Assembly: GCA_963824105.1 (NCBI GenBank)
Contig: CAWGNN010000010.1
Coordinates: forward strand, 353,799 to 417,798
Length of the DNA stretch: 64,000 nucleotides
Direction of reading: 5' to 3'
Origin: CAWDVB01 sp963824105
Lineage (GTDB): Bacteria > Actinomycetota > Actinomycetes > Propionibacteriales > Nocardioidaceae
In this document: in pieces, positions 17,297 to 25,173 of the stretch
Layout of the letters: each line of letters begins with the position of its first letter
Numbering within the stretch: position 1 is the stretch's first letter
Notes under the pieces: model-generated
Told to the model about the DNA's origin: nothing
What the model saw: only the letters and a program-made list of their open reading frames with translations
Database searches by the model: none
Translations under genes and position numbers: made by a program

Positions 17297-17737
17297 GTGC
17301 TGACCATCGACCGTGCCACTGTCGACGCCATCGTTGAGCACGCCAAGCGCGACCACCCCGACGAGGCGTGTGGCATCGTCGCCGGCGCGGCGGGCTCGGA
17401 CCGGCCCTCGAGATTCGTGCCGATGGTCAACGCCGCCGGGTCGACGACGTTCTACGAGTTCGACTCGATGGACCTGCTCACCCTTTACAAGGAGATGGAC
17501 GAGCACGACGAGGAGCCGGTGATCGTCTACCACTCGCATACCGCGACTGAGGCGTACCCGTCGCGCACCGACATCGGCCTGGCCTCGGAGCCCGGAGCTC
17601 ACTACGTGCTGGTCTCGACCCGCGACCACGGGAATAGCCCAGGCCCTGTGGAGTTCAGGTCCTACAGAATCGTTGACGGAATGGTGACCGAGGAAGAGAT
17701 CTCGGTCCTGGAAGCACACGAAGCACAAGGAGAGTGA
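17297..17737 (+). CDS. mec: JAMM/Mov34 metalloprotease releasing cysteine from CysO
   Basis: 146 residues with a complete JAMM zinc site: Glu near residue 23 (DEACGIVAG), then H79-S-H81, seven residues, S89 and D92 (HSHTATEAYPSRTD). In M. tuberculosis the orthologue hydrolyses the CysO-cysteine adduct to free cysteine and regenerates CysO. cysO and cysM follow directly, giving the same three-gene unit. A GTG start with a TAGGCT box points to a leaderless mRNA. Confidence 0.93.
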   Translation: MLTIDRATVDAIVEHAKRDHPDEACGIVAGAAGSDRPSRFVPMVNAAGSTTFYEFDSMDLLTLYKEMDEHDEEPVIVYHSHTATEAYPSRTDIGLASEPGAHYVLVSTRDHGNSPGPVEFRSYRIVDGMVTEEEISVLEAHEAQGE

Positions 17738-17741
17738 CCTG

Positions 17742-18014
17742 ATGGCCATCGAGGTCCGCATCCCCACCATCCTGCGCACCTACACAGGAGGGGAGAAGGC
17801 GGTCAGCGCTTCGGGAGCGACGCTGGCAGCCGTCATCGACGACCTGGAGACCAACCACCCCGGCATCAAGGACCGTCTCGTCGACGGGTCGGACCTGCGC
17901 CGGTTCGTGAACGTCTACATCAACGATGAGGACGTCCGCTTCCTCGGCGGCATGGAGGCCGGGGTCTCCGACGGCGACCAGATCGTCGTCCTGCCCGCGG
18001 TGGCTGGCGGCTGA
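17742..18014 (+). CDS. cysO: sulfur carrier protein (ubiquitin-like)
   Basis: 90 residues of ThiS/MoaD fold ending in Gly-Gly, the site of C-terminal thiocarboxylation. It carries sulfide as a thiocarboxylate to CysM. GDQIVVLPAVAGG at the C terminus and the GGEKAVSASGATLAAVIDDLE helix are typical. AGGAGAG precedes the ATG by 5 nt, inside the end of mec. The adenylyl- and sulfur-transferase that would charge it is not in the window. Confidence 0.95.
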   Translation: MAIEVRIPTILRTYTGGEKAVSASGATLAAVIDDLETNHPGIKDRLVDGSDLRRFVNVYINDEDVRFLGGMEAGVSDGDQIVVLPAVAGG

Positions 18015-18016
18015 GC

Positions 18017-18964
18017 TTGCGCTTCGACTCTCTCCTCGCCTCGGTCGGCGGGACCCCCCTGGTCGGGCTCCCGCGGCTTTCTCCGTCCCCCGAGGTGCGG
18101 ATCTGGGCGAAGCTGGAGGACCGCAACCCGACCGGCTCCATCAAGGACCGGCCCGCCCTCAAGATGATCGAGACGGCCGAGAAGCAGGGGCTGCTCACTC
18201 CTGGCTGCACGATCCTCGAACCGACCAGCGGCAACACCGGCATCTCGCTGGCGATGGCGGCCAAGCTCAAGGGCTACCGGATGGTCTGCGTCATGCCGGA
18301 GAACACCTCCGAGGAGCGGCGCCAGCTGCTACGGATGTGGGGGGCCGAGGTCGTGTCGTCACCGGCCGCGGGCGGTTCCAACGAGGCGGTCCGGGTGGCC
18401 AAGCGGATGGCGGCCGATCATCCCGACTGGGTGATGCTCTACCAGTACGGCAACCCCGCGAACGCCCAGGCGCACTACGACGGCACCGGACCGGAGCTTC
18501 TGGCGGACCTCCCGACGATCACTCACTTCGTCGCCGGGCTCGGCACGACGGGCACGTTGATGGGAGTCGGCCGGTTCTTCCGTGACCACAAGCCGGACAC
18601 GAAGATCGTGGCGGCCGAGCCGCGCTACGGCGAGCTGGTCTACGGGCTGCGGAACATGGACGAGGGCTTCGTGCCCGAGCTGTACGACCCGAAGCTGATC
18701 GACACCCGCTTCTCGGTCGGCCCTCGAGATGCCGTACGTCGGGTCCGTGAGCTGCTGGAGCAGGAGGGCATCTTCGCGGGGATCTCGACCGGGGCGATCT
18801 TGCACGCGGCCCTCGGGCAGGCTGCCAAGGCGGTCCGCGCGGGCGAGGCGGCCGATATCGCCTTCGTCGTCTGTGACGGTGGCTGGAAGTACCTATCGAC
18901 CGGCGCCTACGAGGGCACCCTCGAGGAGGCCGAGGCCCGCCTCGAAGGTCAGCTCTGGGCGTGA
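18017..18964 (+). CDS. cysM: O-phosphoserine sulfhydrylase (CysO-dependent cysteine synthase)
   Basis: 315 residues, a fold-type II PLP enzyme. The PLP lysine is Lys43 in PTGSIKDRPA, the substrate loop is EPTSGNTG, and the phosphate cup is GLGTTGTLMG. In the mycobacterial counterpart O-phosphoserine reacts with CysO thiocarboxylate to form CysO-cysteine, which Mec then cleaves. The start is TTG at 18017, 2 nt after the cysO stop, reading MRFDSLLASVGGTPLVGL. Confidence 0.94.
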   Translation: MRFDSLLASVGGTPLVGLPRLSPSPEVRIWAKLEDRNPTGSIKDRPALKMIETAEKQGLLTPGCTILEPTSGNTGISLAMAAKLKGYRMVCVMPENTSEERRQLLRMWGAEVVSSPAAGGSNEAVRVAKRMAADHPDWVMLYQYGNPANAQAHYDGTGPELLADLPTITHFVAGLGTTGTLMGVGRFFRDHKPDTKIVAAEPRYGELVYGLRNMDEGFVPELYDPKLIDTRFSVGPRDAVRRVRELLEQEGIFAGISTGAILHAALGQAAKAVRAGEAADIAFVVCDGGWKYLSTGAYEGTLEEAEARLEGQLWA

Positions 18965-19009
18965 CCCGGTGCGTCTAGTCCTGGCGGCTCAGGCGGAGCG
19001 GAAGCACTG

Positions 19010-19477
19010 TCAGCCGTGGTGCTGGATCGGCTCACAGGGGAGGTAGAGCTCGGTACGTGGCTCGGCCACTTCGGGCCCGTCCAGGTAGGACTCCCACGGA
19101 TCGGAGATGGGCCGGTACCCCCGCTCGGCGGCGAAGGCATTCACGGCCTGATACGCCGACGCCACCTCGTCGTAGGCACCGACGTGCGTCGTCTGGGCGA
19201 CGGTCCCGCCGGGCAACGTGTCCGGCTCGACGTCATCGGTCGCCTCGACCGTTCCCGAGACCGGGAAGCCTGCCTCGATCTCCCAGTGAATGTCGTCGTT
19301 GGGCCGGTAGCGGCCGAATGGGGGCCCGGTGATCTGCAGCCCCTGGGCTCCGGCCACCTCCGCCACGTGCTGGAAGGCGGTCGCGAGGAATTCGGCGATC
19401 TCCTGTTGGGATGCCATCCCGCGTACGACGGCGACATCCTGCGCCGGCATCTCCGTCAACGTCACGGTGTACCTCAT
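19010..19477 (-). CDS. GyrI-like / effector-binding domain protein
   Basis: 155 residues from ATG 19477 (MRYTVTLTEMPAQDVAVVRG). The stretch up to AFQHVAEVAG and PFGRYRPNDDIHWEIEAGFPV, then VAQTTHVGAYDEVASAYQAVNAFAAERGYR and a closing ELYLPC, follow the AraC/BmrR effector-binding (GyrI-like) fold, which here has no attached DNA-binding domain. Such proteins bind small hydrophobic compounds. It occupies the place of a rhomboid-type gene between cysM and murI in mycobacteria and is convergent with cysM. The longer upstream frame is not used because it lacks similarity and compositional support. Confidence 0.82.
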   Translation of the reverse strand: MRYTVTLTEMPAQDVAVVRGMASQQEIAEFLATAFQHVAEVAGAQGLQITGPPFGRYRPNDDIHWEIEAGFPVSGTVEATDDVEPDTLPGGTVAQTTHVGAYDEVASAYQAVNAFAAERGYRPISDPWESYLDGPEVAEPRTELYLPCEPIQHHG

Positions 19478-19682
19478 GCCGCCAGCGTGCACATTCTGGC
19501 GGGGGGTCAGGAAGGGTCGAAGGCCCTCGCGCGGGTCCCGCCGTGGGTCTGGGGCGCCCGGTCGGGCAGCCTGGCCGGGACGAACTGCCGCAAAAGGGAT
19601 ATAGCCGACGCTTCGTCCATAGGTGATGGCCGGAGTGCGTAACGGCCATCGCATCTGGGGGACAGAAGGGGACCCGAACCCC

Positions 19683-19688
19683 TAACGT
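19683..19688 (+). promoter_or_regulatory. leaderless -10 box of murI
   Basis: TAACGT at -12 to -7 of the GTG start at 19695. No Shine-Dalgarno sequence intervenes. Confidence 0.5.
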
Positions 19689-19694
19689 GTCCCC

Positions 19695-20501
19695 GTGGCA
19701 GACGCGCCAATCGGCATCTTCGACTCGGGTTTCGGTGGACTCACCGTGGCCCGAGCAGTCATCGATCAGTTGCCGCACGAGTCTGTCCTCTACCTGGGCG
19801 ACACCGCACGCCAGCCTTACGGCGAGAAGCCGATCGGCGAGGTGCGTGAGTACGCCCTCGAGTGTCTGGACCACCTCGTCGCCCAGGGCGTGAAGATGCT
19901 CGTCATCGCCTGCAACTCCGCCAGTGCTGCCGTCCTGCGCGACGCGCGCGAGCGCTACGACGTCCCCGTCGTCGAGGTGATCCTCCCGGCGACCCGCCGC
20001 GCGGTCGCGGCCACGAAGTCCGGCAGGATCGGTGTCATCTGCACACGCGCCACGGCAGAGTCCCAGGCCTACGACGACGCCTTCGCCGCCGCCCCGCAGG
20101 TGGGGCTCACCACCCAGGCGTGCCCCCGCTTCGTGGAGTTCGTCGAGGCTGGCATCACCAGCGGCCCGGAGGTCCTCGCTGCAGCCCACGAGTACCTCGA
20201 TCCCTTGGTCCGCGAGGGCATCGACACGCTGGTGCTCGGCTGCACGCACTACCCGCTGCTGACCGGTGTCATCTCCTATGTCATGGGAGAGGACGTCACC
20301 CTGGTGTCCAGCGCCGAGGAGACCGCGAAAGACGTCTACCGTACGTTGGCGAGGCTCAGCATCGAGCGCGATCCGGCACTCGGACCGCCTCAGCACCGTT
20401 TCCTCACCACCGGCGTTCCCGGGGAGTTCGAGGTGCACGGCCGGCGTTTTCTGGGTCCTGAGGTTGGAGAGGTCAGGCAGTTCGCCTGGGTGCGCGCATG
20501 A
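19695..20501 (+). CDS. murI: glutamate racemase
   Basis: 268 residues. It makes D-glutamate for peptidoglycan. The catalytic acid/base cysteines are Cys73 (ACNSAS) and Cys183 (LGCTHYP), with IFDSGFGG (Asp10) at the N terminus and YLGDTARQPYG after it. The GTG start agrees with the -10 box. The stop overlaps the next gene by 4 bp, in an order (murI, Rv1339-like, rph, rdgB) shared with M. tuberculosis. Confidence 0.96.
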   Translation: MADAPIGIFDSGFGGLTVARAVIDQLPHESVLYLGDTARQPYGEKPIGEVREYALECLDHLVAQGVKMLVIACNSASAAVLRDARERYDVPVVEVILPATRRAVAATKSGRIGVICTRATAESQAYDDAFAAAPQVGLTTQACPRFVEFVEAGITSGPEVLAAAHEYLDPLVREGIDTLVLGCTHYPLLTGVISYVMGEDVTLVSSAEETAKDVYRTLARLSIERDPALGPPQHRFLTTGVPGEFEVHGRRFLGPEVGEVRQFAWVRA

Positions 20502-21256
20502 GATTGACAGTGATCGGGTGCTCCGGGTCCTACGCCGGTCCGGACTCGCCTGCCAGCAGCTACCTCCTCGAGCACGAGCACGAGGGCCGGACCTGGAGGG
20601 TCGTGCTCGACCTCGGATCGGGCGCGCTGGGCTCACTGCAGCGTTTCGCTGATCCGCTCCAGATCGACGCCGTGCTCATCACCCACCTGCACGCCGATCA
20701 CTACTTCGACCTCAGCGGTTACTACGTGATGCGCAAGTACCACCCGACCGGCTCGCAGCCGCAGATCCCGGTCTGGGGCCCTCGCGAGCTCAACCGCCAG
20801 TGCGCCGTCGCCTACGGCCTCGACACCGACGTGGGCATGAAGGAGGAGTTCGACTTCCGGCTGCTCGGGGGTGACCCGTTCGAAGTGGGGCCTTTCCGCT
20901 TCTCCTCCATCCCGGTGCGCCACCCTCTCGAGGCCTACGCCATCGGGGCCGAGGCCGGGGGACGACGCATGGTCTACTCCGGGGACACCGGCCCGTGCGA
21001 CTCCCTGGTCGAGTTCGCACGCGGCGCGGACCTCTTCCTCTGCGAGGCGGCGTTCCGCGACCGGGACGACAACCCGCCCGACGTGCATCTCACCGGATCC
21101 CAGGCCGCCGAGTACGGCAACCGGGCCGGGGTGGGACGACTGGTACTCACGCATGTGCCTCCCTGGCACGACGCGGACGACGCGCTCGTGGAGGCCACGC
21201 CCGTCTTCGGTGGCCGACTCGACCTGGCCAAGGTCGGCGCCGTCTACGAGGTCTGA
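20498..21256 (+). CDS. metallo-beta-lactamase-fold phosphodiesterase (Rv1339-like)
   Basis: 252 residues, RNase Z-type beta-lactamase fold. The metal motif is H63-L-H65-A-D67-H68, with further ligands expected in VRHP, YSGDTG and LTHVPPW. The mycobacterial gene in this position, Rv1339, was reported to be an atypical cyclic-AMP phosphodiesterase; tRNA 3'-end processing is the alternative, since no long RNase Z exosite is obvious. Its ATG overlaps the murI stop, so the two are probably co-translated. Confidence 0.88.
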   Translation: MRLTVIGCSGSYAGPDSPASSYLLEHEHEGRTWRVVLDLGSGALGSLQRFADPLQIDAVLITHLHADHYFDLSGYYVMRKYHPTGSQPQIPVWGPRELNRQCAVAYGLDTDVGMKEEFDFRLLGGDPFEVGPFRFSSIPVRHPLEAYAIGAEAGGRRMVYSGDTGPCDSLVEFARGADLFLCEAAFRDRDDNPPDVHLTGSQAAEYGNRAGVGRLVLTHVPPWHDADDALVEATPVFGGRLDLAKVGAVYEV

Positions 21257-21426
21257 GGGCTCACCCCAGGTTCCTCGACGGTTCACCTGCCGTGCTCGTA
21301 TGCCGGCACGTCGCAAGTCCCAGGGCGCAGGGCCAAGGGCGCAGGTCCAAGGGCACGGGCCGCGGTCACGTTCGCCTGCACCGGGGCCTGCCATCGGGTC
21401 AGGAGCGAGCCGGTAGGGTCGGCGGC

Positions 21427-22146
21427 ATGACGCGACCCGACGGACGGGCCAACGACGAGTTGCGCCCCGTCACCATCACCCGCAACTGGTTGGACCACGC
21501 CGCCGGCTCGGTCCTCGTGGAGTTCGGCAAGACGCGTGTGCTGTGCGCGGCGTCGGCTTCGGTAGGGGTGCCTCGCTGGAGGAAGGGCTCCGGCCTGGGC
21601 TGGGTGACCGCGGAGTATGCGATGTTGCCTGCGTCCACGCACGAGCGCTCGGACCGCGAGTCGGTCAAGGGGCGGATCGGCGGCCGGACCCATGAGATCT
21701 CCCGGTTGGTCGGAAGGTCACTGCGAGCGGTCATCGACTACAAGGCGCTCGGTGAGAACACCATCGTGATCGACTGCGATGTGTTGCAGGCCGACGGGGG
21801 CACTCGGACCGCCTCGATCACCGGGGCCTACGTCGCGTTGGTCGACGCGGTGGCGAGCCTCCGGGAGGAGGGGGCGCTCTCCGGCGACCCGATGACCGGA
21901 TCGGTGGCGGCCGTGTCGGTCGGGATCATCGACGGGGAGCCGCGACTCGATCTGCCGTACGTCGAGGACGTCCGCGCCGAGACCGATATGAACATCGTGA
22001 TGACCGGCGGCGGCCGGTTCATCGAGGTCCAGGGGACGGCGGAGGCAGAGCCCTTCGACCGGGCGCTGCTGGACCAGCTGCTGGATCTCGGCGCCCTCGG
22101 CTGTGCGCGACTGACCGAGATTCAGCAGTCGGCGCTCTCGTCGTGA
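21427..22146 (+). CDS. rph: ribonuclease PH
   Basis: 239 residues. A phosphorolytic 3'-5' exoribonuclease that trims tRNA 3' ends. Characteristic segments are RPDGRANDELRPV at the N terminus, GWVTAEYAMLPAST, GRSLRAVIDYKALGENTI, DCDVLQADGGTRTASITGAY and the C-terminal EVQGTAE. ATG 21427 has TAGGGT at -13 to -8. Its stop overlaps rdgB (GTGA), so the pair is coupled. Confidence 0.97.
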   Translation: MTRPDGRANDELRPVTITRNWLDHAAGSVLVEFGKTRVLCAASASVGVPRWRKGSGLGWVTAEYAMLPASTHERSDRESVKGRIGGRTHEISRLVGRSLRAVIDYKALGENTIVIDCDVLQADGGTRTASITGAYVALVDAVASLREEGALSGDPMTGSVAAVSVGIIDGEPRLDLPYVEDVRAETDMNIVMTGGGRFIEVQGTAEAEPFDRALLDQLLDLGALGCARLTEIQQSALSS

Positions 22147-22763
22147 CTCAAGTCTTCCTCGCCTCGCGCAACCTCAAGAAGATCGAGGAGATGCGCCGCA
22201 TCCTCGCCGCGAGCATCCCCGACATCGAGGTCCTTGGGCTCGACGACGTAGCCCCGTACGACGAGCCCGCGGAGACAGGCGCGACCTTCAAGGAGAACGC
22301 GCTCATCAAGGTCCATGCCGCGGTCTCGGCCACCGGGATGCCGTCCCTTGCCGACGACAGTGGGCTCTGCGTCGACGCGCTCAACGGGATGCCAGGAGTC
22401 CTGTCGGCCCGCTGGTCGGGTCTGGCCAAGGACGACCTGGCCAACAACCAGCTCCTCCTGGCCCAGCTGGCCGATGTCCCCGACGAGAGGCGGGGGGCAC
22501 GCTTCTGCTGTGCGGTGGCCTTCGCCTATCCGGTCGGGGCCGGAGGGGTGGTCGAAGAGGCGACCGAGGGGGAGATGCACGGCCGGATCATCCGTGAGCT
22601 CCGCGGGACTCGTGGCTTCGGCTATGACGTGCTCTTCGTGGCCGATGGCCGGGAGATCACCTCGGCGGAGATGGAGTCCGACGACAAGGACGAGATCAGC
22701 CATCGAGGCAAGGCGTTGCGTGCGATGGCGCCGATCGTGGCCGACATCCTGGTGGGTCTGTAG
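22143..22763 (+). CDS. rdgB: non-canonical purine NTP pyrophosphatase (dITP/XTP)
   Basis: 206 residues of the HAM1/RdgB family, hydrolysing dITP, XTP and similar damaged nucleotides to monophosphates. Motifs are the N-terminal LASRNLKKIEEM, TFKENALIKVHA, SLADDSGLCVDALNGMPG (metal-binding acidic residues) and TRGFGYDVLF, with SHRGKAL near the end. The GTG start lies within the rph stop. Confidence 0.96.
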   Translation: MTQVFLASRNLKKIEEMRRILAASIPDIEVLGLDDVAPYDEPAETGATFKENALIKVHAAVSATGMPSLADDSGLCVDALNGMPGVLSARWSGLAKDDLANNQLLLAQLADVPDERRGARFCCAVAFAYPVGAGGVVEEATEGEMHGRIIRELRGTRGFGYDVLFVADGREITSAEMESDDKDEISHRGKALRAMAPIVADILVGL

Positions 22764-22854
22764 CGCAACCCTGGTTGAGGCTCGGCCGTTGCGACTTCGG
22801 GGCCACGCCCCAGCTTTCCCGCATTGCGCGCTCGCCGACAGACTCGATCATCCG

Positions 22855-22929
22855 TGCGCCCGGCGAGATTCGAACTCGCACTGAACAGGACCTAAACCTG
22901 TTGCCTCCTGCCAATTGGGCTACGGGCGC
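22855..22929 (-). tRNA. tRNA with anticodon TAG (Leu CUN box) and class I fold
   Basis: 75 nt. The acceptor stem GCGCCCG/CGGGCGC is perfect; the D arm has three pairs (GCC/GGC) with GG in the loop; the anticodon stem ACAGG/CCTGT holds loop TTTAGGT; the T arm is GCGAG-TTCGAAT-CTCGC; the discriminator is A and CCA is not encoded. Anticodon TAG reads CUA-type leucine codons, yet the variable loop is only 5 nt (TCAGT), whereas normal bacterial leucine tRNAs have a long variable arm. All helices are intact, so it is unlikely to be a decayed gene, but what amino acid it carries is open. Confidence 0.8.
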
Positions 22930-22960
22930 CGCGCCCGATTCTAGGCGGGTGGGGGGCGGG

Positions 22961-23431
22961 TCAGTCCAAGCCGAGATCGCGGCGGAGCTTCGCCACGTGA
23001 CCGGTGGCCTTCACGTTGTACTGGGCCAGCGAGATCGTGCCCGTCTCGTCGACCACGAACGTCGAGCGGATCACACCCGTCACGGTCTTGCCGTACATCG
23101 TCTTCTCGCCGAAGGCACCCCACTCCTGCATGACCGCGCGATCGGGGTCCGACAGCAGGGTGAGCGAGAGCGCGTCGCGCTCCCGGAACTTCGCCAGCTT
23201 CTCGGGCTTGTCCGGGGAGATGCCGAGCACCTCGTATCCGGCCTCACGGAGCGACTCCATGGAGTCGGTGAAGTCGCAGGCCTGCTTGGTGCAGCCCGGC
23301 GTCATCGCCGCCGGGTAGAAGTAGACGATCACGCGGCGGCCGCGCAGATCGGACAGGCTGACCGACTCACCGGAGTCGGTGCTGAGCGTGAAATCGGGGG
23401 CGGGGTCGCCCACAGCCAAACGATCCGTCAT
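22961..23431 (-). CDS. bcp: thioredoxin-dependent peroxiredoxin (Bcp/PrxQ)
   Basis: 156 residues, AhpC/TSA fold, reducing hydrogen peroxide and organic peroxides with electrons from thioredoxin. The peroxidatic Cys47 and resolving Cys52 lie in TPGCTKQACDF, the five-residue spacing of atypical two-cysteine PrxQ enzymes. YFYPAAMTPGC, GISPDKPEKLAKF and GVIRSTFVVDETG are family segments. The ATG at 23431 fits the family N terminus (RLAVGDPAPDFTL); the longer frame is discounted. Confidence 0.94.
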   Translation of the reverse strand: MTDRLAVGDPAPDFTLSTDSGESVSLSDLRGRRVIVYFYPAAMTPGCTKQACDFTDSMESLREAGYEVLGISPDKPEKLAKFRERDALSLTLLSDPDRAVMQEWGAFGEKTMYGKTVTGVIRSTFVVDETGTISLAQYNVKATGHVAKLRRDLGLD

Positions 23432-23528
23432 AGGGCTAGTTTGCCCGACGGCCACCAGATCGGCTGAGGGGGCGCTCGGTCCCCCTGTTGGATAGCCTGG
23501 GATCAGTCCAGTCGACGAGGAGCACCCC

Positions 23529-23780
23529 GTGCCGAAAGCAGCCACGACCGATCAGTTCGAGTCCGAGATCGAGGCGGCACGTGCGCGCCTCGCCGAGACC
23601 ATCGACACGCTCGGCTTCCGGTCCAACCCCAAGACGATCATCCGGCGGCAGGTGCAGTCGGTGACCGCCTTCTTCGTCGACGAGCAGGGCGCCCCCCGCA
23701 CCGACAACGTCCTGCGGGTGGCCGGGGCCGTGGTCGGCTTCGTGGCCGTGGTCGCGCTCATCCGCAAGGTCACGCACTAG
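23529..23780 (+). CDS. DUF3618 small membrane protein
   Basis: 83 residues. The N-terminal half has the DUF3618 pattern SEIEAARARLAETIDTL, a short amphipathic helix; residues about 62-76 form one transmembrane segment (VAGAVVGFVAVVALI) with a short basic tail. A GAGGAG box precedes the GTG start by about 8 nt. Function unknown; related actinobacterial proteins are small membrane-associated helices. Confidence 0.8.
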   Translation: MPKAATTDQFESEIEAARARLAETIDTLGFRSNPKTIIRRQVQSVTAFFVDEQGAPRTDNVLRVAGAVVGFVAVVALIRKVTH

Positions 23781-23782
23781 GG

Positions 23783-24109
23783 GTGGGTACCGACAAGACT
23801 CCGGTCCGCATGTTGCACGACCGAGTACTCGTGCAACTGGACAAGGACGCGGGGGAGCGTCGTTCCTCGAGTGGGATCGTGATCCCCGCGACCGCCGCGG
23901 TCGCCGATCGCCGGCTCGAGTGGGGCAGGGTGGCAGCAGTCGGGCCGAGTGTGCGGGTGATCGAGATCGGCGACAGCGTGCTCTTCGACCCCGATGAGAG
24001 GGCCGAGGTCGAGATCACCGGAGACGTCTACCTGCTGCTGCGTGAGCGCGACATCCACGCGATCGCCGCCGACCGCCTCGAGGAGTCCGAGACAGGGCTG
24101 TACCTCTAG
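23783..24109 (+). CDS. GroES-like (Cpn10-fold) co-chaperone paralogue
   Basis: 108 residues with the Cpn10 pattern: LHDRVLVQLD, SSGIVIPATA in place of the mobile loop, GRVAAVGPSVRVIEIGDSVLFD, and an ending LLLRERDIHAI. It has no GroEL next to it and its mobile loop lacks the usual GG-[IL]-x-[IL] anchor, so it may be a divergent paralogue and not the main GroES. GTG 23783 starts 2 nt after the previous stop; ATG 23810 is an alternative. Its stop codon is formed by a 10-bp repeat array. Confidence 0.75.
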   Translation: MGTDKTPVRMLHDRVLVQLDKDAGERRSSSGIVIPATAAVADRRLEWGRVAAVGPSVRVIEIGDSVLFDPDERAEVEITGDVYLLLRERDIHAIAADRLEESETGLYL

Positions 24110-24170
24110 GGACCTCTAGGGACCTCTAGGGACCTCCAGCGACCGCTAGAGACTTCCAAGGACCTTTGGA
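24101..24170. repeat. decaying 10-bp tandem repeat array
   Basis: Seven 10-bp units run without interruption: TACCTCTAGG, GACCTCTAGG twice, then GACCTCCAGC, GACCGCTAGA, GACTTCCAAG and GACCTTTGGA, each further from the first. The array covers the stop codon of the GroES-like gene and reaches the 3' end of the aldo/keto reductase gene. Confidence 0.85.
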
Positions 24171-24186
24171 GTCGGCCCGTCGCCGG

Positions 24187-25173
24187 TCAGGACCGACGGA
24201 AAGACGCGTGCTCGGAGCTGCCGTCAGCCGGGTTGACCGTTGCGAGCGCCGCAAGCTCCTCGGAGCTGGGCTGCCAGGAGACGGCCGCGGCGTTGCTCTC
24301 GACCTGCGCGGGCGAAGTGACGCCCGCGATCACGCTGCTGACGCCGGGTTGGGCGGCCAGACCGCCGATCGCCAGATCCAGCATCGAGATGCCACGCGAG
24401 TCGGCGAACGCCTGGAGCGCATCGATCCGGTCCCAGTCGGCGTTCTCCAGCCTCCTCGCTTGAGCCGCGAGGGCCAGACGCGTGCCGTCGGGGGCTGGGG
24501 TGCCACGCCGGTACTTGCCGGTGAGGAGGCCGTAGGCGAGCGGGAAGTATGGCAGGAGTCCCATGCCCAGCTCGACGAGCGTCGGCACGAGATCGGACTC
24601 GGCGGCGCGGTTGTACAGCGAGTACTCGTTCTGCGCCGTCACGAAGCCGGTGGCGCCGAGCCGGCGCGCCACGTCTGTGGCTGCCCGGACCTCGGCGGCG
24701 GTGAAGTTGGAGCAGCCGTACGCACGGATGGTCCCGTCCGAGACCAGCCCCTCCAGGGCGGTGATGGTCTCTTCGAGCGGGGTCTCGGGGTCGGGCTGGT
24801 GCAGCTGGTACAGGTCGATGTAGTCGGTGCGCAGCCTGCCCAGGCTGGACTCGACCGCCGCCCTGACGTACGTCGCCGACCCCGGGCGTCCCCAGGAGGG
24901 CTCGGACCCGGCGAAGTCCATGCCGAACTTGGTCGCCACCACGGCCCGCTCCCGCCGGCCCTGCAGCGCCCGCCCCAGGAGCTCCTCGCTGCGGCCCGAG
25001 CCGTAGACGTCAGCGGTGTCGAAGAAGGTCACCCCGAGTTCGAGAGAGCGGTCGACCACGGCGTGGGACCGCTCCTCGTCGATACGGGTCCCGAAGGCGT
25101 TGCATCCGATACCGAGTGGGGGCACGGCAATGCTGCTCGTCCCGAGGGTCCGGTCTGCTGCGAGAGTGGTCAT
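24187..25173 (-). CDS. aldo/keto reductase
   Basis: 328 residues, a TIM-barrel NADPH-dependent reductase. The catalytic Asp and Tyr are in FFDTADVYGSG, the Lys in VATKFG and the His in YQLHQPD. The C-terminal SSVIAGVTSPAQVESN region binds the cofactor phosphate. The substrate is unknown. Its ATG overlaps the stop of the upstream lipoprotein gene (ATGA), so the two are co-translated. Confidence 0.92.
   Translation of the reverse strand: MTTLAADRTLGTSSIAVPPLGIGCNAFGTRIDEERSHAVVDRSLELGVTFFDTADVYGSGRSEELLGRALQGRRERAVVATKFGMDFAGSEPSWGRPGSATYVRAAVESSLGRLRTDYIDLYQLHQPDPETPLEETITALEGLVSDGTIRAYGCSNFTAAEVRAATDVARRLGATGFVTAQNEYSLYNRAAESDLVPTLVELGMGLLPYFPLAYGLLTGKYRRGTPAPDGTRLALAAQARRLENADWDRIDALQAFADSRGISMLDLAIGGLAAQPGVSSVIAGVTSPAQVESNAAAVSWQPSSEELAALATVNPADGSSEHASFRRS

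Noticed and set aside
22855..22929. tRNA pseudogene
   Set aside because: All four stems pair and the conserved loop bases are present, so decay is unlikely despite the odd class.
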